Shown here in pieces: positions 1 through 7,971 of a DNA stretch of 64,000 nucleotides (positions are counted from its first letter, which is position 1; the number at the start of each line of letters is the position of its first letter). Position numbers and translations under genes: made by a program. The notes below the pieces were generated by a model. That model was not told the origin of the DNA and made no database searches. It saw only the letters and a list, made by a program, of their open reading frames with translations. The stretch is taken from contig NZ_BSUM01000001.1 in assembly GCF_030161595.1 (NCBI RefSeq), forward strand, positions 3,224,001 through 3,288,000. The letters are read 5' to 3'. The DNA comes from Litorihabitans aurantiacus. Its GTDB lineage: Bacteria; Actinomycetota; Actinomycetes; Actinomycetales; Beutenbergiaceae.

Positions 1-230
1 CTGGCGATCGCCACGATCACGAGGGTGGACCCGCCGGCGAGCAGGAAGCTGTTGCCGATCGCCGCCCAGTAGTCGAAGCGGGGGTGGTCCAGGACCGCGG
101 CGTAGTTGCCCCAGCCGCCGACGGCGAAGGACCGCACGATTGCGACGACGATCGGGTACATCCACATCGCCACCAGCAGGCCCACGGCCAGGTACATCGC
201 GGTCCACGCGACGAGACGCTTCTTGCGCAC
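1..230 (-). CDS. Carbohydrate ABC transporter permease, MalG type (partial, N-terminal part)
   Basis: This is the inner-membrane permease of a sugar ABC importer; only about 76 N-terminal residues lie in the window and the rest runs off the left edge. The reading frame opens with GTG at 230, only 3 bp after the stop of the upstream permease gene, so the two are co-transcribed. The visible part is a short basic N-terminus (RKKRLVAW) and a hydrophobic first membrane helix, then the GNSFLLAGG stretch that in MalG-type permeases starts the second helix. The sugar cannot be told from this fragment. Confidence 0.8.
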   Translation of the reverse strand, partial: MRKKRLVAWTAMYLAVGLLVAMWMYPIVVAIVRSFAVGGWGNYAAVLDHPRFDYWAAIGNSFLLAGGSTLVIVAIA

Positions 231-233
231 GGC

Positions 234-1103
234 TTACTTCTCCCGGTTCGAGAGGCGGATCTGGACCAGTGCGAGCGCGAAGGCGAGCACGAGGATGACG
301 ACGCCGATCGCCGAGGAGTACCCGGCCTGGCGGTTCTGCCGCTCCTGGTAGAGGAACGTGCTGAGCACGTGCGTCGAGACGCCGGGGCCGCCCTGGGTGG
401 TCAGCCACACGGTGTCGAACGTCTTCAGCGAGCCGACGATCCCGAGCAGGATCAGCACGTTCGTCGTGCCGCGCAGCGACGGGATCGAGATGGCGAACAG
501 ACGGCGCCACCATCCGGCGCCGTCGATCTCGGCGGCCTCGTACAGCTCGCCCGGGATGGACATCAGGCCGGCGTAGTAGACCATCATCGAGAAGCCCATC
601 CACGAGAAGATCCCGATGATCGCGATGGACAGGATGCCGAGGTCGGCGCCCAGCCACGCGATGATCTCGCCCTCGCCGAGCAGGCCGAGGGCGCGCAGGG
701 TCTCGTTCAGCGAGCCGTAGTTGGCCTCGAAGATGAACTTGAAGACCGTGGCGATGATGGCGGGGGCCATGGCGATCGGGAGGAAGAAGATCGCCTTGAA
801 GATGTTGCTCCCGGGGAGCCGCTCCTTGGCGATCACCGCCACCAGGAGCCCCAGCACCGCCTGCAGCGTCACCGTCACGACCATGAAGATCGCCGTGTTG
901 CGCAGCGCGATGTGGAACGTGCGGTCGGAGAACATCTGGACGAAGTTGCCCAGACCGACGAAGTCCATCGACGTCAGCCCGTTCCACTCCGTCGTGCTCG
1001 CGTAGAACGCGAAGGCGATGGAGTAGTAGAGCAACCCGCCGGCGATGAGGACCACGGGTGCGACGTAGAGGTACGGGGTCCACCGCCCACCGAGTGTTCT
1101 CAT
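234..1103 (-). CDS. Carbohydrate ABC transporter permease, MalF/UgpA type
   Basis: This is a 289-residue inner-membrane subunit of a sugar ABC importer, with six hydrophobic segments and the cytoplasmic EAA loop (YEAAEIDGAGWWRRLFAIS, near residue 195) that contacts the ATPase. The ATG at 1103 is chosen because GGAGGA precedes it at good spacing and the first membrane helix begins just after; the open frame continues upstream without homology. It is followed at 3 bp by the MalG-type permease. The divergent LacI gene and the operator between them suggest sugar-induced expression. The solute-binding gene is not between this gene and the regulator, so it must lie off the left edge or elsewhere. 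Confidence 0.92.
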   Translation of the reverse strand: MRTLGGRWTPYLYVAPVVLIAGGLLYYSIAFAFYASTTEWNGLTSMDFVGLGNFVQMFSDRTFHIALRNTAIFMVVTVTLQAVLGLLVAVIAKERLPGSNIFKAIFFLPIAMAPAIIATVFKFIFEANYGSLNETLRALGLLGEGEIIAWLGADLGILSIAIIGIFSWMGFSMMVYYAGLMSIPGELYEAAEIDGAGWWRRLFAISIPSLRGTTNVLILLGIVGSLKTFDTVWLTTQGGPGVSTHVLSTFLYQERQNRQAGYSSAIGVVILVLAFALALVQIRLSNREK

Positions 1104-1118
1104 GAGATCCTCCTCGTA

Positions 1119-1200
1119 CGACGTTGAATGACGACGCACGGCGACAGTGTCGACCTCCGGGATCCGTATGTTCGTCCGGCCCGTAGTTCGACGTTGAACT
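1119..1200. promoter_or_regulatory. Probable LacI operator region between the sugar transporter and lacI-type gene
   Basis: A 16-bp near-perfect palindrome, AGTTCGACGTTGAACT, lies at 1185-1200 with the central CG typical of LacI-family operators. Its core CGACGTTGAA recurs 70 bp away at 1119-1128, next to the transporter ribosome binding site. Two sites a few helical turns apart would allow looping repression. That the neighbouring LacI protein binds here is inferred from position and symmetry. Confidence 0.6.
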
Positions 1201-1386
1201 GAATGTGTTGTGGGAGCGTAGCACACGGTCCCGGGAGCGCTGACGCGCCGCCCACCAGCCGCGAGATCGTTGCGGTGGCGCGGATCGCGGGTGTCGGTAG
1301 GGTCGGGGTGGGCGCGCGGTCGCGCCCGCACCGGTCGGGCGTACGGATCGCCCGTCCGGGGTCGTCGGAGAGGTGGAGGGAGCCAG

Positions 1387-2379
1387 ATGGCGCGGGTACG
1401 CCTCGTCGACGTCGCCGAGCGGGTGGGGGTCAGCACCAAGACCGTCTCCAACGTCGTGAACGGCACCGGGTGGGTCGGTGACGCCGTGCGCGCCCGCGTG
1501 CTCGCCGCGATCGACGACCTCGGCTACCGGCCGAACCTCGCGGCCCGCCAGCTCCGCAGCGGGTCGAGCGGGCTGCTCGGCCTGTGCATCCCGAACCTCC
1601 AGGAGCCCTACTTCGCCGAGCTCGCCTCGCAGCTGGTCAGCACCGCCCAGCTGCGCGGACTCACCGTGCTCCTCACGCAGAGCAAGGGGTCGCGCGCCGT
1701 CGAGCTCGACGTGCTCGAGGGCGCCAACCTGCCCGCGCTCGACGGTCTCGTGCTCAGCCCGCTCGCGGTCACCGCGCAGGACGTCGCCGAGCGGCGCAGC
1801 ACCGCCCCGCTCGTGCTGATCGGCGAGCACGGGGAGGGGCTGGCCTCGGACACGGTGTGCCACGTCGGCCCGGACAACGCCGCCGCGGCCCGGGACGCGA
1901 CGCAGCACCTGCTGGCGGCCGGCCGCCGTCGGATCGCCGCGATCGGCCTGCAGTCGCGCGTGGCCGACACGGCCGTGCTCCGGTTCGAGGGGTACCGCCG
2001 CGCGCTCGCGGAGGCGGGGATCGACGTCGACCCCGCCCTCACGGTCGAGGTGGAGCGCTACAACCGCGCCGAGGGCTCGCACGCGATCGAGGAGCTCATC
2101 TCGCGGGGCGTGGAGTTCGACGGCGTGTTCTGCTTCACCGACTCGCTCGCCTTCGGCGCGCTCCACACCCTGGGGATGCACGGCATCCGGGTGCCGGACG
2201 ACGTGATGCTCGTGGGGTACGACAACATCGACGAGAGCCGCTTCACCGTGCCGCCGCTGACGTCCGTGGACTCCGGTGTCGCCCGTGCCAGCGCGCTGAT
2301 CCTCGACGTGATCGCGGGCCGCCACGCAGTCCCGCCGGGCGGGCGCATCGTGGTGCCGCACGAGCTCGCGGTGCGCTGA
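1387..2379 (+). CDS. LacI family transcriptional regulator
   Basis: This 330-residue protein has the LacI helix-turn-helix at residues 5-24 (LVDVAERVGVSTKTVSNVVN), including the VS.KTVS..N contact region, followed by a periplasmic-binding-protein-like effector domain ending in the VPHELAVR strand common in this family. The ATG at 1387 follows GGAGAGGTGGAGGGAG and gives the usual start a few residues before the helix-turn-helix. It is divergent from the sugar permease operon and most likely represses it until the sugar or a derivative binds. The inducer is unknown. Confidence 0.93.
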   Translation: MARVRLVDVAERVGVSTKTVSNVVNGTGWVGDAVRARVLAAIDDLGYRPNLAARQLRSGSSGLLGLCIPNLQEPYFAELASQLVSTAQLRGLTVLLTQSKGSRAVELDVLEGANLPALDGLVLSPLAVTAQDVAERRSTAPLVLIGEHGEGLASDTVCHVGPDNAAAARDATQHLLAAGRRRIAAIGLQSRVADTAVLRFEGYRRALAEAGIDVDPALTVEVERYNRAEGSHAIEELISRGVEFDGVFCFTDSLAFGALHTLGMHGIRVPDDVMLVGYDNIDESRFTVPPLTSVDSGVARASALILDVIAGRHAVPPGGRIVVPHELAVR

Positions 2380-2400
2380 GGCGTAGTCCTCCCGGCACAA

Positions 2401-2444
2401 ATCGGCAAACCTCTCGGGGTAGGTCGGCAGTCCTCTCGCGGACG
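2401..2444 (+). repeat. 22-bp intergenic repeat, locus A (2 units)
   Basis: Two adjacent 22-bp units, starting ATCGGCAAACCTCTCGGGG (2401) and GTCGGCAGTCCTCTCGCGG (2423), lie just after the LacI stop codon. The same unit occurs at 12407-12494 and 25524-25611. As at those loci, the last unit carries CTCTCGCG instead of CTCTCGGG. The role is unknown. Confidence 0.7.
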
Positions 2445-2473
2445 AGATCGCTGGCGCAGCAAGGTCCCGAGGG

Positions 2474-2522
2474 TGCATCGATGCAGGTCACAGGCCTGCC
2501 GGTCACGCCACGGGGTGGCGTA
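2474..2522. promoter_or_regulatory. Two inverted repeats upstream of the amide cluster
   Basis: The 244-bp gap before the hydrolase at 2624 holds a perfect 12-bp palindrome TGCATCGATGCA (2474-2485) and, near 2503-2522, an inverted repeat with arms ACGCCAC and GTGGCGT separated by GGG. Either could be the operator of the cluster regulator, for example the GntR/UTRA protein at the far end. No clear -10 or -35 pair was identified. Confidence 0.4.
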
Positions 2523-2623
2523 ACTCAGCGACGACGAAACGAGACGTCGCCGTCACACGACCGCGTCACAGTCGTGTCGCGGATCGCGTCGGACGCTCCG
2601 CCCCCCACGGGAAGGAGACACCG

Positions 2624-3487
2624 GTGCAGACCCTGGCCACGGCATCCATGGCCTCGACCTACGACCCCTCCAGCAACCTGGAGCGCGCCCTCGCGCTCGT
2701 CGAGGAGGCCGCCGGTCACGGCGCCCGGCTCCTCGCGCTACCCGAGCAGTGCCTGCAGGGCTACCTGCCGAGCCTGACGCGCTACGACCTCGAGCACACG
2801 AGCTACCAGGTCGCGAACGCCGAGAGGCTCAGCGACGGCGAGGCGCTCCACGCGATCGCCGACGCCGCGCGCCGGCACGACATCCACGTCGTGGTCGGGT
2901 TCACCGAGCGCGACGAGTGGCGCCCCGAGGTGCTGTTCAACTCGGCCGCCCTCGTCGGGCCCAGCGGCATCCTCGGCTCCTACCGCAAGGTGCACCAGCC
3001 CGGCGACGAGAAGCACATCTACCACCCGGGCGAGAACTTCCGCGTCTTCTCGACGCCGATCGGCCGCATCGGCCTCCTCATCTGCTACGACCTAGTCTTC
3101 CCCGAGTCCACGAGAGCGCTCGCCCTGGCCCGCGCCGACTACCTCGTGATGCCGACGGCGTGGGCCGTGGCCGACACGGAGGTCCCGCCCGAGCAGGACC
3201 GCATGTCCGAGTACCTCACGATGTTCGGCCGGATCCGGGCGCTGGAGAACCAGTCGTGGTTCATCTCCTCGAACATGATCGGCACGCTGGGCGACTTCAC
3301 CTACCCGGGTCTGAGCCAGATCGTCGCGCCCGACGGCGCCGTCCGCGCCTCCACGGGCGCCTCACCGGGCCTCGCGGTGCTCACCGCGGACACGACGGCG
3401 GAGGCGACCCACGCCCGCACCGTCGGCTACCTCGGCTACCAGTTCCTCAAGGACCACCGACCCCAGATCCCCGCCGACGTCGTCTGA
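2624..3487 (+). CDS. Carbon-nitrogen hydrolase (nitrilase superfamily)
   Basis: This 287-residue cytoplasmic enzyme hydrolyses a C-N bond, usually an amide or N-carbamoyl group in this family. The Glu-Lys-Cys triad is visible as Glu41 (ALPEQCLQGY), Lys122 (YRKVHQPGDEKH) and Cys154 (LLICYDLVFPES). The GTG at 2624 follows GAAGGAGA. The gene is first in a run of same-strand genes for an ABC importer, an AtzG-like protein and an amidase, so its substrate is probably the imported compound or an intermediate. The true substrate (omega-amide, N-carbamoyl or other) cannot be read from the sequence. Confidence 0.9.
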   Translation: MQTLATASMASTYDPSSNLERALALVEEAAGHGARLLALPEQCLQGYLPSLTRYDLEHTSYQVANAERLSDGEALHAIADAARRHDIHVVVGFTERDEWRPEVLFNSAALVGPSGILGSYRKVHQPGDEKHIYHPGENFRVFSTPIGRIGLLICYDLVFPESTRALALARADYLVMPTAWAVADTEVPPEQDRMSEYLTMFGRIRALENQSWFISSNMIGTLGDFTYPGLSQIVAPDGAVRASTGASPGLAVLTADTTAEATHARTVGYLGYQFLKDHRPQIPADVV

Positions 3488-3516
3488 CGGCGACCGGCGA
3501 ACCCTCAGGGAGACCC

Positions 3517-4295
3517 ATGGCACACATCATCGAGGCGCGTCAGATCGGGAAGCACTACGACGTCCCGGGCGGCGAGACCGAGGTCCTGCGCGACCTCTCC
3601 TTCCACATCGACCCGGGTGAGCTCGTCACCTTCGTCGGCCCGTCCGGGTGCGGCAAGTCCACGCTGTTCAACATCCTCACCGGGCTGCTGCCCCCACCTA
3701 CGGCTCGGTGCTGGTGCGCGGCGAGGACACCACGGGTACGACGTCGCCCGAGATCGGCTACGTCCTGCAGAAGGACCTGCTGCTGCCGTGGCGCACGATG
3801 CTGGGCAACGTCGTGCTCGGCCTGGAGGTGCGCCGCACCCCGAAGGCGGAGGCGCACGAGAAGGCCCGCGCGCTGTTCGCCGAGTACGGCATGACCGGGT
3901 TCGAGGACCGCTACCCCGGTGAGGTCTCGGGCGGTATGCGGCAGCGAGCCGCGCTCATGCGGACGATGGTGCTGGACCCGCAGGTCATCCTCATGGACGA
4001 GGCCTACAAGGCGCTCGACTACCCGCTGAAGATCGAGCTCGAGAGCGAGCTCCTGCGGACCGTGCGCGAGGCCGGCAAGGCCGTGGTCTTCGTGACGCAC
4101 GACATCGAGGAGGCCGTGACGCTCTCCGACCGCGTCTACGTGCTGGAGGCGCGACCCGGGCGGATCACGGACGAGATCCGCGTCGACCTCGAGGTCGACT
4201 CCACCCGCATCGAGGAACGGCGCCTCTCGCCCCGCTTCAACGACTACTACGAGCAGATCTGGCGCGGTATCGGTCGCCCGATCTCGACCCCCTGA
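3517..4295 (+). pseudogene. NitT/TauT-type ABC transporter ATP-binding protein, frameshifted
   Basis: The ATPase subunit of the importer is encoded in two frames. From the ATG at 3517 (after CAGGGAGA) the frame reads through the Walker A motif GPSGCGKST and then goes wrong. From about residue 60 the family sequence continues in another frame: signature SGGMRQR, Walker B ILMDEAYKALD and the switch histidine VFVTHD. The break coincides with CCCCC at 3691-3695; a sixth C gives LLPPTYGSV and one 259-residue protein. Walker B reads DEAYKALD rather than the usual DEPFGALD, an unusual but possible variant. A sequencing undercall is more likely than real inactivation, because all neighbouring transporter genes are intact. 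Confidence 0.82.
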
Positions 4296-4308
4296 CGGAG
4301 GTGGCCCG

Positions 4309-5196
4309 ATGACCGCGATCCGAGGCAGCGAGACCGGCGCCGTCGGCGCCGCCGAGCCGACCGCGACCGCGCCGTCGGGCGAGCGACCGGCGCCCGCCGT
4401 GCGCCGCACCGTGCCGGCGCGGCGGTCCGCCGGGTCGCGGCGCTTCACGCTCTCGCTCGCGCAGCTGGCCACCGTGGCCGTCCTCCTGGCCGCCTGGGAG
4501 GTCGCCGCGCGCAGCGGCGTGATCAACCCGTTCCTGTTCTCCAGCCCCGGCGCGGTCGTGGAGTCCCTGGTGCGCCGGGCCGCGGACGGCGCCCTGGCGA
4601 ACGACGTCAGGGTCACGATGACCGAGATCGTGCTGGGCTACCTGCTCGGCGCCGTCGGCGGCTCGCTGCTCGGGCTCGGCCTGTGGTACTCCCGGCTCGT
4701 CGCCGACTACAGCGCGCCGTTCATCGCCGCGATCGGTGCGATCCCGGTTCTCGCGATCGCACCGATGACGATCATCTGGTTCGGCACCGGCCTGCTGTCG
4801 AAGGTCATGATCGTCGCGTTCTCGTGCGTCGTGGTCTCGCTGACCAACGCCTACCGCGGGGCGCAGCGCGCCGACGTCGACCAGGTGAACCTCATGCGCT
4901 CGTTCGGGGCGAGCCAGGGGCAGATCTTCCGCAAGGTGGTCGTCCCGGGCGCCCTGCCCTGGGTGATCCAGGGTCTCAAGCTGAACGTCGGCTTCGCCGT
5001 CGTCGGCGCCGTGATCGGGGAGTACATCTCCTCCAACGCCGGGGTGGGTCACATGATCCTGCTCGGCAGCTCCAGCTTCGCCGTCAACATCGTCCTCGCC
5101 GGCCTCGTGATGGTGATGGCGATCGTCCTGCTCCTCTCGTTCCTCGTCAACCTCCTCGAGCGCTCCCTGCTCTCGTGGGAAAGGACCGGTCAGTGA
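4309..5196 (+). CDS. ABC transporter permease, NitT/TauT (SsuC/TauC) type
   Basis: This 295-residue inner-membrane protein has a polar N-terminal extension of about 50 residues (Ala/Pro/Arg-rich) and then about six membrane segments. The cytoplasmic loop FGASQGQIFRKVVVPGALP, near residue 200, is the EAA-type ATPase contact, and the context GEYISSNAGVGHMI is characteristic of the taurine/sulfonate/nitrate permease family. It starts 13 bp after the ATPase gene and overlaps the binding-protein start, so the transporter genes form one operon. The solute class (amide, ureide, pyrimidine precursor or other) is not determined. Confidence 0.9.
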   Translation: MTAIRGSETGAVGAAEPTATAPSGERPAPAVRRTVPARRSAGSRRFTLSLAQLATVAVLLAAWEVAARSGVINPFLFSSPGAVVESLVRRAADGALANDVRVTMTEIVLGYLLGAVGGSLLGLGLWYSRLVADYSAPFIAAIGAIPVLAIAPMTIIWFGTGLLSKVMIVAFSCVVVSLTNAYRGAQRADVDQVNLMRSFGASQGQIFRKVVVPGALPWVIQGLKLNVGFAVVGAVIGEYISSNAGVGHMILLGSSSFAVNIVLAGLVMVMAIVLLLSFLVNLLERSLLSWERTGQ

Positions 5197-6245
5197 CCAT
5201 GCACCGCACCCGCACCCGTCTCCTCGCGGCGATCGCCGCCGTCGGCGCCCTGGCCCTCGGAGCCTGCGCCGGGTCCGACGCCTCCACGTCCGCCGGTGGT
5301 GGCGCGGCCGACGGCGGCACCTCCACCGTCCGCATCAACCAGGCCTTCCAGTCGCTGCTCTACCTGCCGCTGTACGTGGCGGAGGACCAGGGCTTCTTCG
5401 AGCAGGAGGGGATCGACGTCGAGATCGCCACCGGGGGCGGCGGGACCCAGTCGTGGTCGGCCGTGCTCGGCGGCTCGGCCGAGTTCTCCATCCAGGACCC
5501 CGTCTTCGTGCCCAAGGCGCGCGAGGCGGGCGGCGAGGGCGTCGTCGTCGCCGGCATCCAGAACGCGCCGACCGTCTTCATCCTCGGCTCCGACCCGGCG
5601 CCGCTGCAGGACGACCTCGAGCTGCTGAACGGCAAGCGCGTGGTCGTCAGCCCGCAGCCCGACACGACCTGGGCCCTCATGACGCTGATGATCGAGGAGC
5701 ACGGGCTCGAGGACGTCACGCTCGTCAACGTCCCGATCGGCAACGAGCTCGCGGCCGTGGCGAGCGGGCAGGCGGACTACGCCCTCGCCGTCGAGCCGCA
5801 GATCAGCCAGGGCGAGAGCGAGGGGCTGAACGTCGTCTACTCCTTCTCGGAGGATCCCTCGCGCTCGCCCTTCGCGTTCTCCAGCCTCACGGGCCTGCCC
5901 TCCTGGATCGAGGAGAACCCCGAGGCCGCCCTCGGCACGGTGACCGCCTTCCAGCGGGCGTCCACGGCTATCTACGCCGACCCGGAGGCCGCCGTCGCGA
6001 CGGCGGAGAAGTACTTCCCGGACCTCGACCCCGCGACGGTCGAGGCGGCCGTGATGCGGATGATCGAGGCGAAGGGCTACCCCGAGGACGTCCTGGTCAC
6101 GCAGGAGGCGTGGGACAACAACCTCGAGATCGCGCTGCTGGTGGAGAACGTCCAGGCCTACCCCTCGGACGCGACCTCCTACGAGAACAACGTGGACGTG
6201 GAGCTGGCGCAGGCCGCCCACGCCGCGATCGCCGAGCAGGACTGA
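5193..6245 (+). CDS. ABC transporter substrate-binding lipoprotein, NMT1/SsuA type
   Basis: This 350-residue protein is the extracellular solute receptor of the importer. The N-terminus has a basic region, a hydrophobic segment and the lipobox LGAC near residue 26, so it is lipid-anchored after cleavage. The mature part has the NMT1/THI5-like pattern FQSLLYLPLYVAEDQGFFEQ near residue 50. The GTG at 5193 is preferred: it overlaps the permease stop (GTGA) and lies 7 bp after AAAGGA; ATG at 5199 is the alternative. It pairs with the permease and the frameshifted ATPase just upstream. Confidence 0.9.
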   Translation: MTMHRTRTRLLAAIAAVGALALGACAGSDASTSAGGGAADGGTSTVRINQAFQSLLYLPLYVAEDQGFFEQEGIDVEIATGGGGTQSWSAVLGGSAEFSIQDPVFVPKAREAGGEGVVVAGIQNAPTVFILGSDPAPLQDDLELLNGKRVVVSPQPDTTWALMTLMIEEHGLEDVTLVNVPIGNELAAVASGQADYALAVEPQISQGESEGLNVVYSFSEDPSRSPFAFSSLTGLPSWIEENPEAALGTVTAFQRASTAIYADPEAAVATAEKYFPDLDPATVEAAVMRMIEAKGYPEDVLVTQEAWDNNLEIALLVENVQAYPSDATSYENNVDVELAQAAHAAIAEQD

Positions 6246-6255
6246 CCGCGAGCCG

Positions 6256-6293
6256 GGGCCGTCGGGGGACCGTGTGCGGTCCCCCGACGGCCC
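6256..6293 (+). terminator. Strong hairpin between the binding-protein and AtzG-like genes
   Basis: A perfect 17-bp stem with a TGTG loop (arms 6256-6272 and 6277-6293) starts 10 bp after the binding-protein stop. There is no T-run after it. It may be an intrinsic terminator that lowers expression of the downstream amidase genes, or an RNA-stability element protecting the transporter message. Confidence 0.6.
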
Positions 6294-6319
6294 GCCGCAC
6301 GAGAAGGAGCACCGAGCCC

Positions 6320-6520
6320 ATGACTCCGAGCGACCACCGCTTGCCGACACCCGCGGCGACGCCGACGCCGTCGAACCTCGCCGACGACGTCCGTGCGCTC
6401 GCCGTGGCCTGGCGCGCGGGCGCCGACGCCGTCGCCACCCGGGTGGCGGAGCTGGATCTCGCACTCCCGCCCGCGGTCGTGTTCGCGCCGCTCACCGCCT
6501 GCGACGAGGTGGCCAGATGA
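6320..6520 (+). CDS. AtzG-like small amidase partner protein (putative)
   Basis: This 66-residue protein starts at ATG 6320 after GAAGGAG and its stop overlaps the amidase start (ATGA). A Pro/Thr-rich N-terminus is followed by a helical stretch (LADDVRALAVAWRAGADAV) and the motif LDLALPPAVVFAP. Small GatC-like proteins of this size, such as AtzG, are encoded directly before some amidases and form a complex with them. The assignment rests on size, position and the LPP-V-F pattern; the sequence is too short for a firm call. Confidence 0.6.
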   Translation: MTPSDHRLPTPAATPTPSNLADDVRALAVAWRAGADAVATRVAELDLALPPAVVFAPLTACDEVAR

Positions 6521-7971
6521 CCGCGCCGGGCACGGGCCTCGACCACGGTCTCGCGGCGGGCCTCGACACCGTGGCCCAGGCGCGTGCACTCTTGGAGGCG
6601 GGTGCGACGTCGACCGAGCTGGTCGGGGCGGCGCTCGCGCGCGCGACCGAGGTCGAGCACCTGGCCGCGTTCGCGTCGGTCGACGGCGAGCGCGCCCTCG
6701 CTCGCGCGGCGCGGCTCGACGGCGCGGCGCCCCTGGGCCCGCTGCACGGCGTCCCGATCGTGCTGAAGGACAACGTCGCGCAGGCCGGGCTGGCCAACCG
6801 TGCCGGCTCCCGCGTGCTGCCGGACGTCCCGGCGCCCGCGGACGCCACGGTGACGGCGCGGCTCGAGGCGGCGGGCGCCGTCGTCGTCGGCCGGACGAAC
6901 ATGCACGAGCTGGCCTGGGGCGGGACCACCGACAACCCCCACCTCGGCACGTGCCGCAACCCGTGGGACCCGGCGCGCGTCGCGGCCGGGTCGAGCGGGG
7001 GCACGGCGGCCGCGGTGGCCGCGGGCGTCGTGCCCGTCGGGATCGGCACGGACACGGGCGGGTCTGTCCGCCTGCCGAGCGCCGTCACCAACCTCACGGG
7101 GCTGCGGCCCACGCTCGGCGCGATCCCGACCGACGGCGTCGTCCCGCTGGCCTGGACGCTCGACACGGTCGGGCCGATGGGGCGCAGCGCCGCGGACTGC
7201 CTGGCGCTGTGGGACGTGATCGCCGACGCGCCGGCCGGTCGTCCGTCGGGCGCGCAGGTGCCGGTGCCGCTCGTCCCTGCCGACGGCGGCCCGGCCGACG
7301 CCCCGTTCGCGGGCCTGCGGGTCGGCGTGCTGACCGACCACGCGCTGCGCGACCTGCAGCCCGGTGTCGAGCTCGCGGTGCTCGGGCTGCTCGGCAGCCT
7401 CCTGCACGGCGGCGCGGTGGTCGAGGAGGTGGCGCTGCCCGACCTCGAGCTGATGGTGGACGCGCTCGTCGTCGTCGACGCCGCGGAACCCAGCGCCGTG
7501 CACGCCCGGAGCGTCCGCGACCACCCCGAGCTGATCGGCGCCGACGTGCTGGCGCAGCTCCTGGCCGGCGCCGAGCTCGGAGCGGTCGAGTACCTGCAGG
7601 CGCAGCGGTTCCGGACGCACCTCGGCGCCCACCTGGAGCGCCTGTGGTCGCGGGTCGACGTGCTCGTCAGCCCGACGCTGCCCTTCACCGCTCCACTGGT
7701 GGGCGAGCGCCTCGTGACCATCAACGGCGTCGAGGTCGACAACCTGCGGGCCAACATGCGCTTCACGTCGCTGCCGAGCCTCACGGGCTGCCCGGCGGTC
7801 TCGCTCCCGGCCGGCTTCGACGAGGCGGGCCTCCCGGTCGGTGCGCAGCTGGTGGCGGCGCCCGGGCGCGACCGCGACCTGCTCCTGCTCGCCGCGCGGG
7901 TGCAGGAGGTGACCGACCACCACCGGCGCCGCCCGCCCTCGTCGGCCTCGTCGGCCTCGTCGGCAGGGTGA
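6517..7971 (+). CDS. Amidase signature enzyme (AtzE/AtzF-like)
   Basis: This 484-residue cytoplasmic amidase has the Ser-cisSer-Lys catalytic set: Lys84 in GVPIVLKDN, the Gly/Ser loop AAGSSGG with Ser159/160, and nucleophile Ser183 in GTDTGGSVRLPS. The start is the ATG at 6517 that overlaps the stop of the AtzG-like gene, indicating translational coupling. The C-terminal tail is Ser/Ala-rich (SSASSASSAG). With the nitrilase-type enzyme and importer upstream it probably finishes ammonia release from the imported amide compound. The specific substrate is not determinable. Confidence 0.9.
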   Translation: MTAPGTGLDHGLAAGLDTVAQARALLEAGATSTELVGAALARATEVEHLAAFASVDGERALARAARLDGAAPLGPLHGVPIVLKDNVAQAGLANRAGSRVLPDVPAPADATVTARLEAAGAVVVGRTNMHELAWGGTTDNPHLGTCRNPWDPARVAAGSSGGTAAAVAAGVVPVGIGTDTGGSVRLPSAVTNLTGLRPTLGAIPTDGVVPLAWTLDTVGPMGRSAADCLALWDVIADAPAGRPSGAQVPVPLVPADGGPADAPFAGLRVGVLTDHALRDLQPGVELAVLGLLGSLLHGGAVVEEVALPDLELMVDALVVVDAAEPSAVHARSVRDHPELIGADVLAQLLAGAELGAVEYLQAQRFRTHLGAHLERLWSRVDVLVSPTLPFTAPLVGERLVTINGVEVDNLRANMRFTSLPSLTGCPAVSLPAGFDEAGLPVGAQLVAAPGRDRDLLLLAARVQEVTDHHRRRPPSSASSASSAG

